Origin: Brachionus koreanus | Lineage: Eukaryota; Rotifera; Eurotatoria; Ploima; Brachionidae | Assembly: GCA_016987375.1 (NCBI GenBank) | Contig: PJRA01000005.1 | Coordinates: forward strand, 1,447,946-1,511,945 | DNA length: 64,000 bases | Reading direction: 5' to 3' | Part shown: positions 1 to 13,202 of the stretch, one piece after another | How positions within the stretch are numbered: position 1 is the stretch's first letter | How the letters are laid out: the number at the start of each line of letters is the position of its first letter | Made by a program: the position numbers and the translations under genes | The notes under the pieces: generated by a model | Told to the model about the DNA's origin: nothing | Seen by the model: the letters and a program-made list of their open reading frames with translations, nothing else | The model's database searches: none

Positions 1-411
1 AGGACGGCCGCCGAAAGCCTATGAATCAAAGTTGTTTTTCTTTTTTGTTGGTTTTCTGAGTGACAAGCGCAAATAATAGCTGTATTTTTTTGTTTAGCTT
101 TTTAAACTAGCCGCCAAGTCACTACTTCAAGTAGATTTAGAGTATACTTATTGAGGAAACGGGATTTGCTACTTATTTCAGTTGCAAATTATCAGCTTCC
201 GTTATAGAGTCATACAATTTAATCAATGAGGAAACGGGCCATAAATTTTCTATTACTTTTAAAATCGATCCGAGCTTACTCTGCATGACTCTAAATTATC
301 ACCTACAATCTAAAGATTAATCGATTAGGGACGACTTAATAATAGACTTTCTTTCATCCACAACTGTTCAATAAATTTTTTTTTTTTAATTTTTGTTTTA
401 TTTTTTTCTAG
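1..411. other. Upstream flank or intron of Islet gene A
   Basis: No coding exon is supported here. A T-rich tract at 372-409 followed by AG at 410-411 is the splice acceptor of the first visible Islet exon. That exon enters in phase 1, so a short first coding exon with the start codon must lie further upstream. I could not identify it in these 411 bases, and it is probably outside the window. Confidence 0.6.
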
Positions 412-1959
412 AAAAATCAATATGTTTCGGCTGCGGGAATTTGATTCATGATCAGTACATTTTGCGTGTGGCGCCGGACCTCGAGTGGCACGCAAAGTGC
501 CTCAAATGCTTCGAGTGTGGCCAGTACTTGGACGAAAACTGCACTTGTTTTGTGCGCAATGGCAAGACCTATTGCAAAATGGACTATGTCAGGTAATCGA
601 CTGAGCAAACAAACAAACTGATAAGATAAACAACAACAACAACAAATACAACAAAATAAGTGCTTTATGAACTTAGTTTGTTGATTTGCCTAATTAAATT
701 ACTAGAGACCATATAAATAAATTGTTTTACTTATTTTAGATTGTTTAGCAAGAAATGCTTCAAATGCAAAGAGTGTTTTACTAAAAATGATTTTGTTATG
801 AGAGCCAATAGTCGAATATACCATACGGATTGTTTTCGTTGTTTAGTCTGCAATAAACAATTGGCGCCGGGTGATGAGTTTGCGCTAAAAGAAGAGGGCC
901 TTGTGTGCAAGTATGACATAGACGTGTACGAGAAGAACGCGTTTGCGCCGAACAACTCGTGTCAGAACATTACCAATCTGCAGCCACTGGGCCAGCTCAA
1001 CTTGAACAGCAAGCCGGTTAAGTGCGAAGAGATGGCGCCGGGCGACTACGAGAACAACCAGGATTGTGTGTCGCCGAACGGCATGCAGCAGTCCATGGCC
1101 ATGATGAACTGCATGCCACACGTGCCTCACAACCCCATGCCACAGATGCACCAGAATACACGGCTGCTCAACAGCAACACAAATAACTCCGGCACAAGCA
1201 ATAGCAATTCGAACAGCAGTGGTAATAGCGGCTCGACTGGTCATCGCAAGGACAAGACCACTCGAGTGCGCACTGTTCTCAATGAGAAACAATTGCACAC
1301 TCTGAGAACTTGCTATGGTGCAAATCCGCGTCCAGATGCTCTAATGAAGGAACAACTAGTCGAAATGACAGGTCTTAGTCCCAGAGTGATACGTGTATGG
1401 TTCCAGAACAAACGTTGCAAGGACAAAAAAAAAACTATTCTCATAAAGCAAATGCAAGAACAGCAAAAAGTAGGCATTGAACTTTTTCTAAGACATTAGA
1501 AATTAATTTTGACTGTTTTTTTTTTATTTATTCTCGAGGCGTTCAACATGCCAAAATTAATTTAAATAATTTTTTTTGAATGATTAAGCTGATAAATTTA
1601 ATTAAGAATATTTTTTCTATTTTTAGAATCGTCAATCAATTGGACATGGCATTCAAATGGTGGCATCGAGCCCGATGCGCAATGATATAAACAATTTGGG
1701 CCCAGGCTCACAGATCGAAATACAACAAAGCGCCACTGCATATCAAAATTCGATTAATTGGAATTTGCCAATGAACGCCATGAACGACATGGGTCAAATA
1801 AATCAGGACGGCAGACAAATGCATCATTCTGGATTCGAGCAAATGATGGGCTTTGGCTCCGACGAGGAGGAATGCTATGATCAAATGTCCGATCAAAATG
1901 GTGATGATAGTGTTAGCAGTGTGGGTGGTCTGGACGACACGCGTATTCAACAACTTTAG
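412..1959 (+). CDS. ISL1: Islet-type LIM-homeodomain transcription factor, paralogue A (5' incomplete)
   Basis: Nuclear LIM-homeodomain regulator of the Islet family, which specifies motor neurons and endocrine cells in animals. Three exons are visible: 412-592, 740-1469 and 1627-1959, joined with consistent phases (the Arg codon is split at 592/740; phase 0 at 1469/1627) and ending in TAG. LIM1 (from 423, [16 protein letters not shown]) and LIM2 (about 753-920) carry the paired Cys/His zinc ligands. A Ser/Asn-rich linker follows, then an Islet homeodomain at about 1255-1434 with [20 protein letters not shown] and [12 protein letters not shown]. The last exon keeps a stretch ([13 protein letters not shown], then a Trp-containing segment) that parallels the vertebrate ISL1 LIM-binding domain that docks LHX3. 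The tail is acidic ([17 protein letters not shown]). The initiator exon is missing. Family assignment is secure; orthology to ISL1 versus ISL2 cannot be stated for an invertebrate. Confidence 0.96.
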
Positions 1960-2331
1960 ATAGAACTAGATGTTTAAAATAATCGAGACCAGAATAGAGA
2001 GCAGCGTTTATTCCAGGTCGCTTTTACATACGATTGTTAATAAGTGTCAAAAAAATTTTGAATTTTAAAGAAAAATCTTTTTTTTTCTGTTTTTTTTTTT
2101 ACTTTATTTTTTTTTTTTATTTATTTAATTTTGTACAATTTGTCAACAGTAACCGAACAAGGAGCAGCTTATCTATTTTTTGGCATTTTATCAAGCATTT
2201 TTTTAAACTTTATTTTTTTTTTTTCAATTTCCAATTTAGTCATTTTTGTGTTTTGTTATGTAATTTTTTTCCAATTAATTAATTTAATTTAATTTTTTTT
2301 CTATCTCTCTCTCTCTTTCTCTTTCAATAAA
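1960..2331 (+). other. 3' UTR of Islet gene A with poly(A) signal
   Basis: T-rich sequence follows the stop codon. A CT-repeat tract at about 2301-2324 leads directly into AATAAA at 2326-2331, the likely polyadenylation signal. Open frames in this stretch are Phe/Leu-rich by-products of poly(T) and are not called. Confidence 0.6.
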
Positions 2332-5300
2332 TGATAATTTATAAATAAATATTCGCAAAAATTGAGTTTATTTTACTTATTGTCAAGTGGTTTTAAATTT
2401 AGACTAATTTTAAAAGTAAACATTAAACACTAAAGAGCCAAATTTTGTTGTTTTAAAATAGCATCAAGTTGAAAACTTAACTTGAAGTGTTTTAGTGAAA
2501 ATTTAGCAGTCTCTCCAATAAAGGCATGAATTTATTTTTGTTAGTTTTGGCTAAGTCCAGTGTGTTAAACGGCCCCAATTCAATTAGAGTGGGAGCATTC
2601 GATTACAGTTAGATAAGACACTCGCTGACCGATAGCATCAAGCTGAGTGAATTTGAGGTTTTTTTGTTTCCAAGAAAAAAAAAGAGAGAGTTAAATTTTC
2701 TTCTAAATAGACTCAAGTGAATTAAATAATTAAATTTTATCTAGCTGTGATGGCCAATAAAATACAGATCCATTATTTCTAATGTTTATTTATTCAATAT
2801 TAGCATTAGACCGAGTCTGAGACTCAATTAGCACACTTGAATCTATTTTTTTAAATATTTAATAAAGTCTCTGAGGCTTATGCAATGAAGGAACACTTAT
2901 TTGTTTATATTTCAAATTGTTGTTTTATTTGCTTAAGCAGTTTTAATCAAATATTTGAGTGTTTGGCTTAAGTAGATTACCTTCAGCCAAGCGTTTTGTA
3001 AAGCTAGCTTTCAATTCATCTTGATAATCATCTGCCTTCGATAAATCGATTCCACACTCAAACACATATATATCTATACATGTTTTATTTTCAACCTAAA
3101 TGAGAAAATATAATAGGTAAGACAAATCGAGTAAAAAAAGAGAAAAGCAAAATGAATTAATTAATTGGTATTATTGATGCTCTAAGGATTTTTCAAGTGA
3201 CGCACATTTATCTTCTATTTCACCAATATGTTCCAACTGCTCAGGACTCAAAATTCAACATTTTAAAGAGCCTCGCGGGCACAGTTTAATATCAATTAGC
3301 GTTTCTCATTTCAATTAATATCATTTCTAGTAGAAGGATTTAATTGCTCGAAATTTTAAGTTTAATCAAGCAGCAGCAGTTTAAATGCAAATGATTAATG
3401 CATATATTGCCAAGCTCAAAACCAAGACAGCCGAATATTTCGAACTTAATTAAAACTCATTTAGCGGTGAGTCTATTTAAAAACTAGATAAGAACAAAAA
3501 AATCATTATCGATTAAAATTAGCAAGACCTTATCTCTCTATTCTATTCTAGAATTTTTATTTTTTCAATTGAATAATTAAGATTTTAAATTAAGATTAAA
3601 ACTATAAATAGTAAAAAAATCTTTGATCATTGCTCTTGTATATCCTAGAGCTCAAATACATTAACCACTAAATCTCATGCCAAGCTCTTTTGTTCTTGTT
3701 CTTATTTTGCCAAATATATTTTTCTAATCGATCAAGCTTTAATCTTTTTGTACCGCCGTGATTTATTATGTTTTTATTTTGGATTTACTCTAGTTGTACA
3801 ACTGATAAACATCAGTAAGTCGAGCTTTTCACATAGTGTCGGACCAGACCAAAAAATGCTGAATTATTTAACAAAATAAATCTTAAATTGAACATTAATT
3901 TTTGAATAATTTAGTCTAAAATAAACAATAATTAAAAACAAAATATATTCTTTATTATTGATTTAGTTGAACATTAAGCAGATATGTTTGACCGCAGAGT
4001 CAAAGCTCACTCTGATATAAAACATTATTTAACATCAGTATGGCTCAAACAAAGAGCAGATACAGCACATTCCGGCTACGTGCCTAACCTCCATCAAATC
4101 CAAATTGCACTAAACACATTTCAAATATTTGCTCAAGCTTATGAAACTATAAGAATCAAATTTCAGTGTAATATGATTCATGTTGTATAATAACTTATTG
4201 CATAATTGTTCACATTAGCACTCGTTGTTGTAAATGGACCTAACAAAATTGCTAGTGTCAAAAGCTTGTTATTACACACACACACAATTGTATCTATCCA
4301 ATATCAAGAATTCAAATTATTTTTTTTTCAAACTAACATAAACAAAAATGCTTATTTACTCTAGCAAATTTTCGAAAATCGCTTTAGCACTCTTTGGCAA
4401 CAAGAATAATATCATTATTATTTTTATTCAATTTACAATTTTTTTTTATGTAGCTCAGTTGCTTGGTATTATTTTAATTCCATGTGAAAACAGAGCCGAA
4501 TTTTTCTAAGGTATTTTAGAAATAAATAAAACCTTAGCAATACATTTTAAAAATATACTTGATTGTCAAGAGGCTCGCAAAATTCCTACAATAACTTTTT
4601 TTTTTTTACTAACAAGAGAGTAATTAAATTTTTAAATAAATAAAAAAAAGTATAAAGAGTTGATAAAATTTTTGTTGAGAGAGCGTATCATTACGACTCT
4701 CGAACTTGATCTTCACACAAGTCCCGTTGATTGTCACTTGTTCAAATTTAATTACAGGTTAAAGCCCAAATTATTGATTTGTCACTCAAACTTTGTCTCA
4801 GACTGTTATTTAAGATAGCTTCACGCGATCGCTGTGTCAACATCAAGTTGATCTTCTTTTGTTAGATTTAAACTAAAGCATAAAAGCTGCTTATTTGCTA
4901 TCAAAAATCATGTTTAATTATACTCATACAGAGCTTGCTAGTTCCAGTCGCTCTTTTGCCTGCTAATTTCAATAAAACTTGAGAACAAACTAAATTGAAA
5001 TTACTAATACTTGAAAATTATTATTTTTGAAACAATAGACCCAATTATCTTGGTCATAAAGAATATACGACTCTAAGATATATATTTTACTAAAAAATAT
5101 AGAGCCTCAGGATGCTTTTAATTTTTGCTCTTAAATGATATTTCAAAAAGAGTCAATTTAGGTCAATGATCAAATCGGACCCTATTAAATAATTCTAAGC
5201 CCAAAACAAAATAAAATATTTTTTTTTATTTTTTGTTTAATTTTTATTTTTTAATAACTAAATAAAATTGAAAAAATAGATGAACACAAAAATATTGAAA

Positions 5301-5581
5301 AATCGAAGAAACAATTTTGAAAAAGCTAAAAAAAAAATAAAATCTAAATTTGTACAAATCCCTAAGCATGAAAATTTTTCATCCGGTTGATTTACATGAG
5401 CGCATTTATTTCCTTAGGAGAATGCAATGCACTTAGAGGAAAAAGCAAAAAACAAAAATAAATGATAGAGTTTCCTTATCCGAGTTTGAAAAAAAAATTA
5501 AATTAAATTAAGACACTAAATCACAATTGTTAAAAAAAAATACAGGCAATTTTAAACAATAAATTTAAAAAAAAAATAGAA
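2332..5581. other. Intergenic region between convergent Islet genes
   Basis: About 3.2 kb of AT-rich DNA without a supportable gene. A 68-codon open frame at 3984-4190 has no recognisable domain and no flanking splice signals, and I treat it as chance. Small CA runs occur near 4276. Regulatory elements are plausible between two developmental genes, but none can be read from one sequence. Confidence 0.5.
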
Positions 5582-7247
5582 TTAGTAACAATTATCATAG
5601 ATTAGATTGTGATGGGCCTGTGGAATATGCTGTGCAAGAGCCTGAGGAGCAAAAGATGGATGCAAAGACATTTGCATGTGTTGATTGTTGTGATGATTTT
5701 GTTGCTGACCCTGTTCAGGTCTAGCTAGCATGTTTTTCTTTTTGTCTTTGCATCTTTTGTTCTGGAACCAGACGCGGATCACACGCGGATTCAAGCCAGT
5801 TAGTTCGACCAATTGTTCCTTCATGAGAGCATCAGGTCGAGGATTGGCGCCGTAACAGGCGCGTAGCGTATGCAGCTGCTTCTCGTTGAGGACTGTGCGT
5901 ATCCGTGCTGGTTTATGACTTGTCTGATTAACTTTAAGCAGCGAACCGCTCGAGTAATTACTTTGGAATGTTGGTTTGTTCATTTTGTTGTTTACCACGG
6001 GCTTCTTTCTGTTCCGATTGGCAGCACTCTCTCCCACTGAATTGTCTTCTGACACCGAATTATCGTTGTCGTCATCATCCTGATCTTCTTCATCATCGCT
6101 CACGCTTCTATCATCTAGAAATTTGAAAACAATTATTAACGCTCAGTTCAGCATGGCATATGGCCCTATATTACGTAAATCTCAAGTGCTCACAAATAAT
6201 TAAATCAAGTAGAAAAATTAGAAAAAATTGATAAGTATATATTCATTTTTGTTGATGTTTTTGTGTAGACTACAATGCAGCCACAAATGTCCTTGTTTAT
6301 TTAGTGATAAAAAAAAATATTTACAAATTAGATTAATGGATTTTTTTTTCTAAAACTCGTCCAATAAAAATAAACAAAGAGAGCAGTCTGTGAAATAGTT
6401 CTAAAAATAATAAACAACAATAGAATTTGTGAATTTTTATTTTTCTTTTTTTTTTGTTGTTTAGTGGCCTTTGACTTATCATTACGTGAATAATAGACAA
6501 ATATTCATCAGATTTATAAAACTTATCTTAACTGTGAATACCAGTTTGAAGAAAAAAAAATTCTTAATTTCTTTTGATTTTGAGCACTCGGTATTTTAAT
6601 TAAACAAAATTAAAGCTGTAAATACCTTCTTTTTCTTGATATTCCGAATTGTTGTTGTCTGTGTACGAAAAGCCATGAGTGAAATTTGGAAAGTTGTAGG
6701 CTGAAAAATTAGCCGAATTGTTTGGTGAGTCTACGAGCGAAGAGCTGGACGAGTTTTGACTTGGGCTGTAGGAGGACGAGACCGAATTGTCGGGTGTAAT
6801 GGCCACAGTGTTGTAGATGCTTGACAAATAGAGTTGAGAGCCCGGATAGTTGCCGAGGCTCAATGCGTCTTCTTTGCAGTAAATTTGCTCGTCTCTCAGC
6901 TGATACTCGTCGCCCGGCTGCAGTTTTTTGTGACAGACCGAGCACGAAAAGCAATTGTAGTGGTAAACACTCGACTTGGATTTCATGACCAAGTCGTTCT
7001 TGCGCACTATTTCGCCACATCGAGTGCATTTGATCATGAACAGACGCGCGTAGTCATTCTTGCAGTAGGCTTTGCCATTTTTGACAAAACATGTCAAATT
7101 TTCGCCTAGTTTGCACTCACATTCGCAACATTTAAGACAATTTTCGTGCCATTGCAAATCAGGCGCACATTTCAACACAAATTGATCTTGTATTGACAGA
7201 CCACATCCCATACACACAGCATTTGCAATATTAGTACCTTCTGGCAT
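5582..7247 (-). CDS. ISL2: Islet-type LIM-homeodomain transcription factor, paralogue B
   Basis: Second Islet-family gene, complete in two exons: 7247-6626 and 6114-5582, joined in phase 1 (GAT formed across the junction), giving 384 residues, near the 349 of human ISL1. LIM1 starts at residue 12 ([16 protein letters not shown]). LIM2 follows without an intron ([20 protein letters not shown]), unlike paralogue A, which has an intron between the two domains. A Ser/Asn-rich linker and an acidic run ([14 protein letters not shown]) precede an Islet homeodomain at about 5739-5915 with [19 protein letters not shown] and [12 protein letters not shown]. The tail is Gln/His-rich and shows no counterpart of the LHX3-binding segment kept in A. 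It lies tail to tail with A, 3.6 kb apart, pointing to an inverted local duplication. The symbol marks 'second Islet gene' only; it is not a claim of orthology to vertebrate ISL2. Confidence 0.95.
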
Positions 7248-10200
7248 TTTTGTTTTTGACTTAAACTCTCAAAAATAGGTAAATTCTAAATTGTTGGTTT
7301 TTTTTTCTAAATAAAAATATTTAAAGCTTAATAAAAACGAGAGAGAGAGAGAATTAGAGAAAAAACTTTATATATATTTTATTAAAATAAAATGCAGCCA
7401 ATTGTTATTTAGGTTGTTTAAATGAAAAAATGCTCAATTGGTTGATCGTGAATCGACCAATTAAGATTCGTAGTGAAATGAATTTTCCTATAGATTAATT
7501 AGCATGGGAGGAGCAAACTATTATTTCTTGGAATTAAACAGTAAAATCTGGTTAAATCGACACTTTTAATGAATTCATTCTCAATCAATGCAACTAGAAT
7601 ACTAAAGAAAAATATTTTCTTTTTTTATTATTGTTTAGTGGTTGTTGATAAATCTCTTGACAATAAATTTGATAGATAAAGCTTGCAGAAAAATTTGATA
7701 ATTTCAGGTGAGAAATATTCGACTGGAATTTTAAGCCGCTCGGTTTCAGTTTTTTATATTTATTAATAAAAAAAATTTTGAAAAAAAAAGAGGCGTTTAT
7801 TTACTTATTAGCTACGTGACTTTATTACAAAAAAACAAAAGCCCTAATAGCTGAAATCGATACCTGCCCAAATGAATCATTAGATAACTATTGGCAACCA
7901 GGAGAAAATAGACTTAATTCAAAAAATATGCTTGCACTTTTTATAGATTCAGAAGCCCCTTGAGACTCTCAAGCCTTCTAAAGTAAATATTTTAATAGAT
8001 AATATAACTTAAAGCAACACGGTGTCATAATTAATGTTTATTAAGTCTAATACAAATTTTACTTATGTCCACAGAACATATTTGTCAAGCAAATAGAAAA
8101 ACACTCAATTATTGCAAATCTTCCAAGAACTCAACGTGTCATAATGATAGTTATACAATACGTGTTATTTGAGTATTGATTTGACTCTGACGACTTCTGG
8201 CTTGTGTTTATAAATATATACATTTAAGTATATATATATATGTATGTACATTGAAGTACTGGTGGTGGTGGCAATGTTATCTCCAGTTTGATCTTGGCGT
8301 TCAAAGTCTATCATTTTCGAATGTTCAAAGCATTCGATCTGTTGATTCCAACACCTAATTACACGTGTTTTAATTAAGGCCTAGACTGGCAATGCTTTTT
8401 TTCAGCTACTAGTGTGTATTGTACATTAACATTATAGATCTAGTCAAGATAAGTTCGACTAGATGTGTTAACGTGTTCGAATAATGTACCAAAATAAGAA
8501 GAAGAAAAAAAAGAGTTTTACTTTGGTCCATGACAATTTGATTGATTGAGAGATACTGAGATTTTGGTGAAAATCTTGTCAATTTTGATTGAATAACCAG
8601 TTTTAGTAGATTACCGATTTGATTTTTTTTTAGAAATTTGTAGAATTTATTAACAATTATCAATCTTTAATTTGGCATTAGGCGTTGGTTTATTAGTAAT
8701 TTCAATTTATCTCAATTTTTTAAATTCAATTTAGAGTGATATATTTTAAACTAAAAAATTAATTTATTCATATCATCTAATCATTTTGAAAGAATTGAAA
8801 TTGATATTAAAATGGCCTAAAATTAAAGATAGATTAATAGTGTTATTTTAATTGCATCTGCGCTCTTTGTTTCGGGACTACTCTTAATTTACTTATTCAT
8901 TTACTAACGTTTTTGACAAAAAATCGGAAAATGAAGATTTCCGAGCAAATATTATCAGCTAGTACCTGAATGATTATATTGTAGTTAGCCTCAAGATAAA
9001 ATTATATAATTTTTTTTACTATTCAAAAGCCTTTAAATAGAATTTGCTTTAAAATTAAATGTCATTTATTTTAATATTTTTGAATTTAAGTGCCTCTGGA
9101 ATAGATTTAGTGTTTTTTTTTGAATCAATAAAATTTAGTCTAATCTTTTGATTTATTGAATTTAGTTAAGTTAAAGACTGTTTTTTTTTTTTAAATCGAA
9201 TTCTTTTGACAAATTTTTCTCAAAATGATTTTTAAATAAAAAATTAAAGGAAATTTAAATTTTTTTTTCAGCTTTGCATATAATTTTAGAGATGTATATT
9301 CTTTTATTTTAAATTTATAAATCGAGCCTGTCATCAAACTAAATCTTGTTCATCATTTGAATGAAAAATGACTAATTTTTAATTTTAACTATATCGTTAA
9401 AATTAAAATGATTTAAATTAAAATAGATCAAATTTCGTCTATTGGAAAATTTGATTCATTTTTTCTTCTCTAAGCAGAATATCCTCTTCCAGGTTACAAA
9501 AAATCAATTTATCATGAAATTTAGATTAGATATTATTTTTGACATATTTCAGCTAATTTGTTTCAAAAAAAAATGTTAAAATGAAAAAAAAATCAAGCTG
9601 AACATTTAAGAGCTCTACAGAGCTCTCTTGAAGTGGCTTATAAATTTATTAAAAGTTAAAAATTTGAAAAATAACCATAGAAATAAGCTGTTGAATTGAA
9701 CTGAACTTTTTTTTTTTTTTTATTTTTTTACAAGGACAAGTATTTATACAAGTTTTACGATAAAAAAATGAAATTTTTATTTTTTGAAAGCGTTTATTCT
9801 AAAAATAAAATACCTGTAACACTTTAAAATTCAAACGAAAACTGCTTAATACTAAAACTAATATCTGATTTTTTTACTTTAAAAATTCAAGTGTAGAGCA
9901 ATTGGTTTTAAGATCATATGATAAATTGTATATGTTCCACCAGATTTACTTGGAAAAATAAGCCAAACGATTAATAAAACCTTAAGAAATTTTATTTTCT
10001 TAAATTAATAAAAATTATTGAATTATTACTTTGAACCAAGCATAATAAGGAATCCAGTAAAGGTATGAATCTGTGAAGAAGATAAAAATTTTGTATACAG
10101 TATAGACAGTGCAACACATTGACCAAAGTGAGTCATTATTAGCCAGTTTGGACATAAAATTAACAAAAGTAATCACCCTTTTTAAAATTTTAAAAATTAA

Positions 10201-11196
10201 ACTGAAAAAAAAAAGCAGCTAAATACTAACGATACGTATGCTGTGTATACAAAAAATAAAATGTCCCATACATAGTTTTCAGTCCAGGAAATGTACCAAT
10301 AGAACAATAAAAATCCAATCGCACCTTAAAAATAAAAAACAACGAATAATGCTGACCATAAGCATATTGACAAAGGCTAATTTACTTTTAAAGAATCCCA
10401 AATCTCCAAATAATGTTCGAAAAACTTTAAACTTAGAAAAAAATTCCATTATTATTATTATTATAAATTTTAAAAAATAATATAATAGCATATAGTTTCA
10501 AAAATTCATAATATAAACGAATTTGAATAATTGAGGAATCATTCAATTTATTGAACTAGATTTATAAATATGATAATGATAAAGAACCTAGAAATAATGA
10601 ATATCAAAGAATAACGATTTAATCTAAAAATTGAGATTTTATATTGCCAAAAAACTACTTTTTAAAATACAGACAAATAATAATTGAACAAGTTTCAGCA
10701 TAATTAATTAAACAATTCTTCATTATCACTTTGTTTAGCCTTTGAAAAGTTTATATTAAATTCTAACTAATTTAAAAAAAAGGTTTTGATAAATTTTAAT
10801 ATATTAATATCTTTTACTTATATCTTTATTTAACGAAGTTATCTTGGTTCTTCAAAAAATCCAGAACATTTATTAAAAGGAACCTTAAAAAAATGTCAAT
10901 TTGAAACAAAAATGGTTAATTTTACATTTTATCTTTATAACAAAACTTACTCAGACAAATATTGTTGAGAAAAATTAAAAGAAGCTTTTAACTAAAAAAT
11001 ATATATATTTTTTTTGATAAAAATTCAAATTTATCAACAGTTTCTTTATTCAAATTATATTTACTGGTAAAAACATTGATTTGGCATAGTAATGTCTTAA
11101 AAAATTAAATTAACAATTTCAAATTTAATTTTAAATTTTAATAAAATTTTTAATTTTGATATTCTTATAATTATTTGTTTTGTTTTGTTTAAATTA
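7248..11196. other. Upstream region of Islet B and intergenic DNA
   Basis: About 3.9 kb without a supportable gene. A GA-repeat run lies at about 7338-7354, roughly 95 bases upstream of the Islet B start, followed by a TATATATAT run at about 7370. A GGTGGTGGTGG run lies near 8261-8271. Short open frames (8409-8663, 10238-10491) are low-complexity Lys/Asn/Ile/Phe translations of AT-rich DNA with no domain. Confidence 0.5.
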
Positions 11197-12162
11197 CGGG
11201 TGTAGAATAAAAAATGGCACAAAAATATTTTCTTCATAAAAAAATTTTTAGTTAACAAGGGCTTTAGTATTTTTATTAAATTATGACTGACCCTTCCTAT
11301 TTTGAAAAAATAATATCAGTTAAGGTTTTGAACTCTATGATGACGTATGATGTTAAAGATTTTTGACCTTTGAATCACCCTAATTTAAGCTTCCAAATTT
11401 CCGCAAAAATCTTTGATTGGTGGTGCTTTTGGAACGTTAGCTGGATTCACTTCTTTGGCAACATACCTTATATTTTTATCTAACACTTTTGATCTAACAT
11501 TATAATAGCTGTACCATATTGGTATAATAAGATGATGCTAATTCGGGCCAAAATACATAATTGCCATCCTGATAATATTCTTTAATCATTGGTTCAAGTC
11601 GTTTCTTATTAATTCATATCTACTATATTTTAAAAGCATTCGACGACATTTTGGACTTGCTGTCTTCTCTTGGTTAGCATTTAAATGAGGTCTCTTGAGT
11701 TTTTTTTACTTTATTATGTTTGTATACTTTTTTAAAATCTTTGCGAAATAGATCAATTAAACTATCTAGCCATCTTTCTTTGCGAACGACCCGATTTATG
11801 ATTGAAATAGGCTCTTAACGGGTGATGCATAAGTAAATGGACAAAAATTAAAAGCGAATATCTCAAAAATTAAAAATGATATTAAGTTCTGTTTTTTTGT
11901 CTGATGTAAAGAATTTATTTTTCAATAGAATTATGATTTTTAAATAATGAAAAAACTCCATCGTGACCGATTTTTCTGAGCTTTGCTTTGATTTTTTATA
12001 GGAGCAAAATTTAATTAAGTTTTGTGTAACTAATTAACCAACACTCGTTATTACCATTTAACTTTAGATCAGATCATATAAATTATATTTAATTTTCCTT
12101 ATAAGTTCAAAATAAAGTTTAATCATCAACAAAGTCTTTTATTATAATTTCTAGTTAGTATC

Positions 12163-12242
12163 TTAACACTCGAAAACCGGAGGGGTCTTTTGAACCCCTT
12201 TTGTAACTTCCTTTATTTGTTTTTTATTCAATAAATTTAATC
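12163..12242. mobile_element. End of a TTAA-flanked piggyBac-like MITE
   Basis: TTAA at 12163-12166 is followed by CACTCGAAAACCGGAGGGGT and a CCCC run, the same layout as the reverse-complemented right end of the MITE at 40305-40519 (CACTAGAACGCCCGAGGGGT then CCCC). The element runs into the assembly gap, so its other end is not visible. It would be the third level of insertion at this locus. Confidence 0.5.
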
Positions 12243-13202
12243 NNNNNNNNNNNNNNNNNNNNNNNNNNNNNNNNNNNNNNNNNNNNNNNNNNNNNNNNNN
12301 NNNNNNNNNNNNNNNNNNNNNNNNNNNNNNNNNNNNNNNNNNNNNNNNNNNNNNNNNNNNNNNNNNNNNNNNNNNNNNNNNNNNNNNNNNNNNNNNNNNN
12401 NNNNNNNNNNNNNNNNNNNNNNNNNNNNNNNNNNNNNNNNNNNNNNNNNNNNNNNNNNNNNNNNNNNNNNNNNNNNNNNNNNNNNNNNNNNNNNNNNNNN
12501 NNNNNNNNNNNNNNNNNNNNNNNNNNNNNNNNNNNNNNNNNNNNNNNNNNNNNNNNNNNNNNNNNNNNNNNNNNNNNNNNNNNNNNNNNNNNNNNNNNNN
12601 NNNNNNNNNNNNNNNNNNNNNNNNNNNNNNNNNNNNNNNNNNNNNNNNNNNNNNNNNNNNNNNNNNNNNNNNNNNNNNNNNNNNNNNNNNNNNNNNNNNN
12701 NNNNNNNNNNNNNNNNNNNNNNNNNNNNNNNNNNNNNNNNNNNNNNNNNNNNNNNNNNNNNNNNNNNNNNNNNNNNNNNNNNNNNNNNNNNNNNNNNNNN
12801 NNNNNNNNNNNNNNNNNNNNNNNNNNNNNNNNNNNNNNNNNNNNNNNNNNNNNNNNNNNNNNNNNNNNNNNNNNNNNNNNNNNNNNNNNNNNNNNNNNNN
12901 NNNNNNNNNNNNNNNNNNNNNNNNNNNNNNNNNNNNNNNNNNNNNNNNNNNNNNNNNNNNNNNNNNNNNNNNNNNNNNNNNNNNNNNNNNNNNNNNNNNN
13001 NNNNNNNNNNNNNNNNNNNNNNNNNNNNNNNNNNNNNNNNNNNNNNNNNNNNNNNNNNNNNNNNNNNNNNNNNNNNNNNNNNNNNNNNNNNNNNNNNNNN
13101 NNNNNNNNNNNNNNNNNNNNNNNNNNNNNNNNNNNNNNNNNNNNNNNNNNNNNNNNNNNNNNNNNNNNNNNNNNNNNNNNNNNNNNNNNNNNNNNNNNNN
13201 NN
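12243..13202. other. Assembly gap (960 N)
   Basis: Run of N bases inside the nested transposons. Open frames spanning it are meaningless. Confidence 0.99.

Noticed and set aside
885..1298. 137-codon minus frame overlapping Islet A
   Set aside because: Antisense shadow of the LIM2-linker-homeodomain exon.
2034..2282. 82-codon Phe-rich frame after Islet A
   Set aside because: Poly(T) translation within the 3' UTR.
3984..4190. 68-codon frame between the Islet genes
   Set aside because: No domain, no splice context, no homologous copy. Composition is possible for protein, but nothing supports it.
6709..7109. Frames of 91-106 codons on both strands within Islet B
   Set aside because: Other-frame shadows of the LIM domain exon, which carries the zinc ligands.
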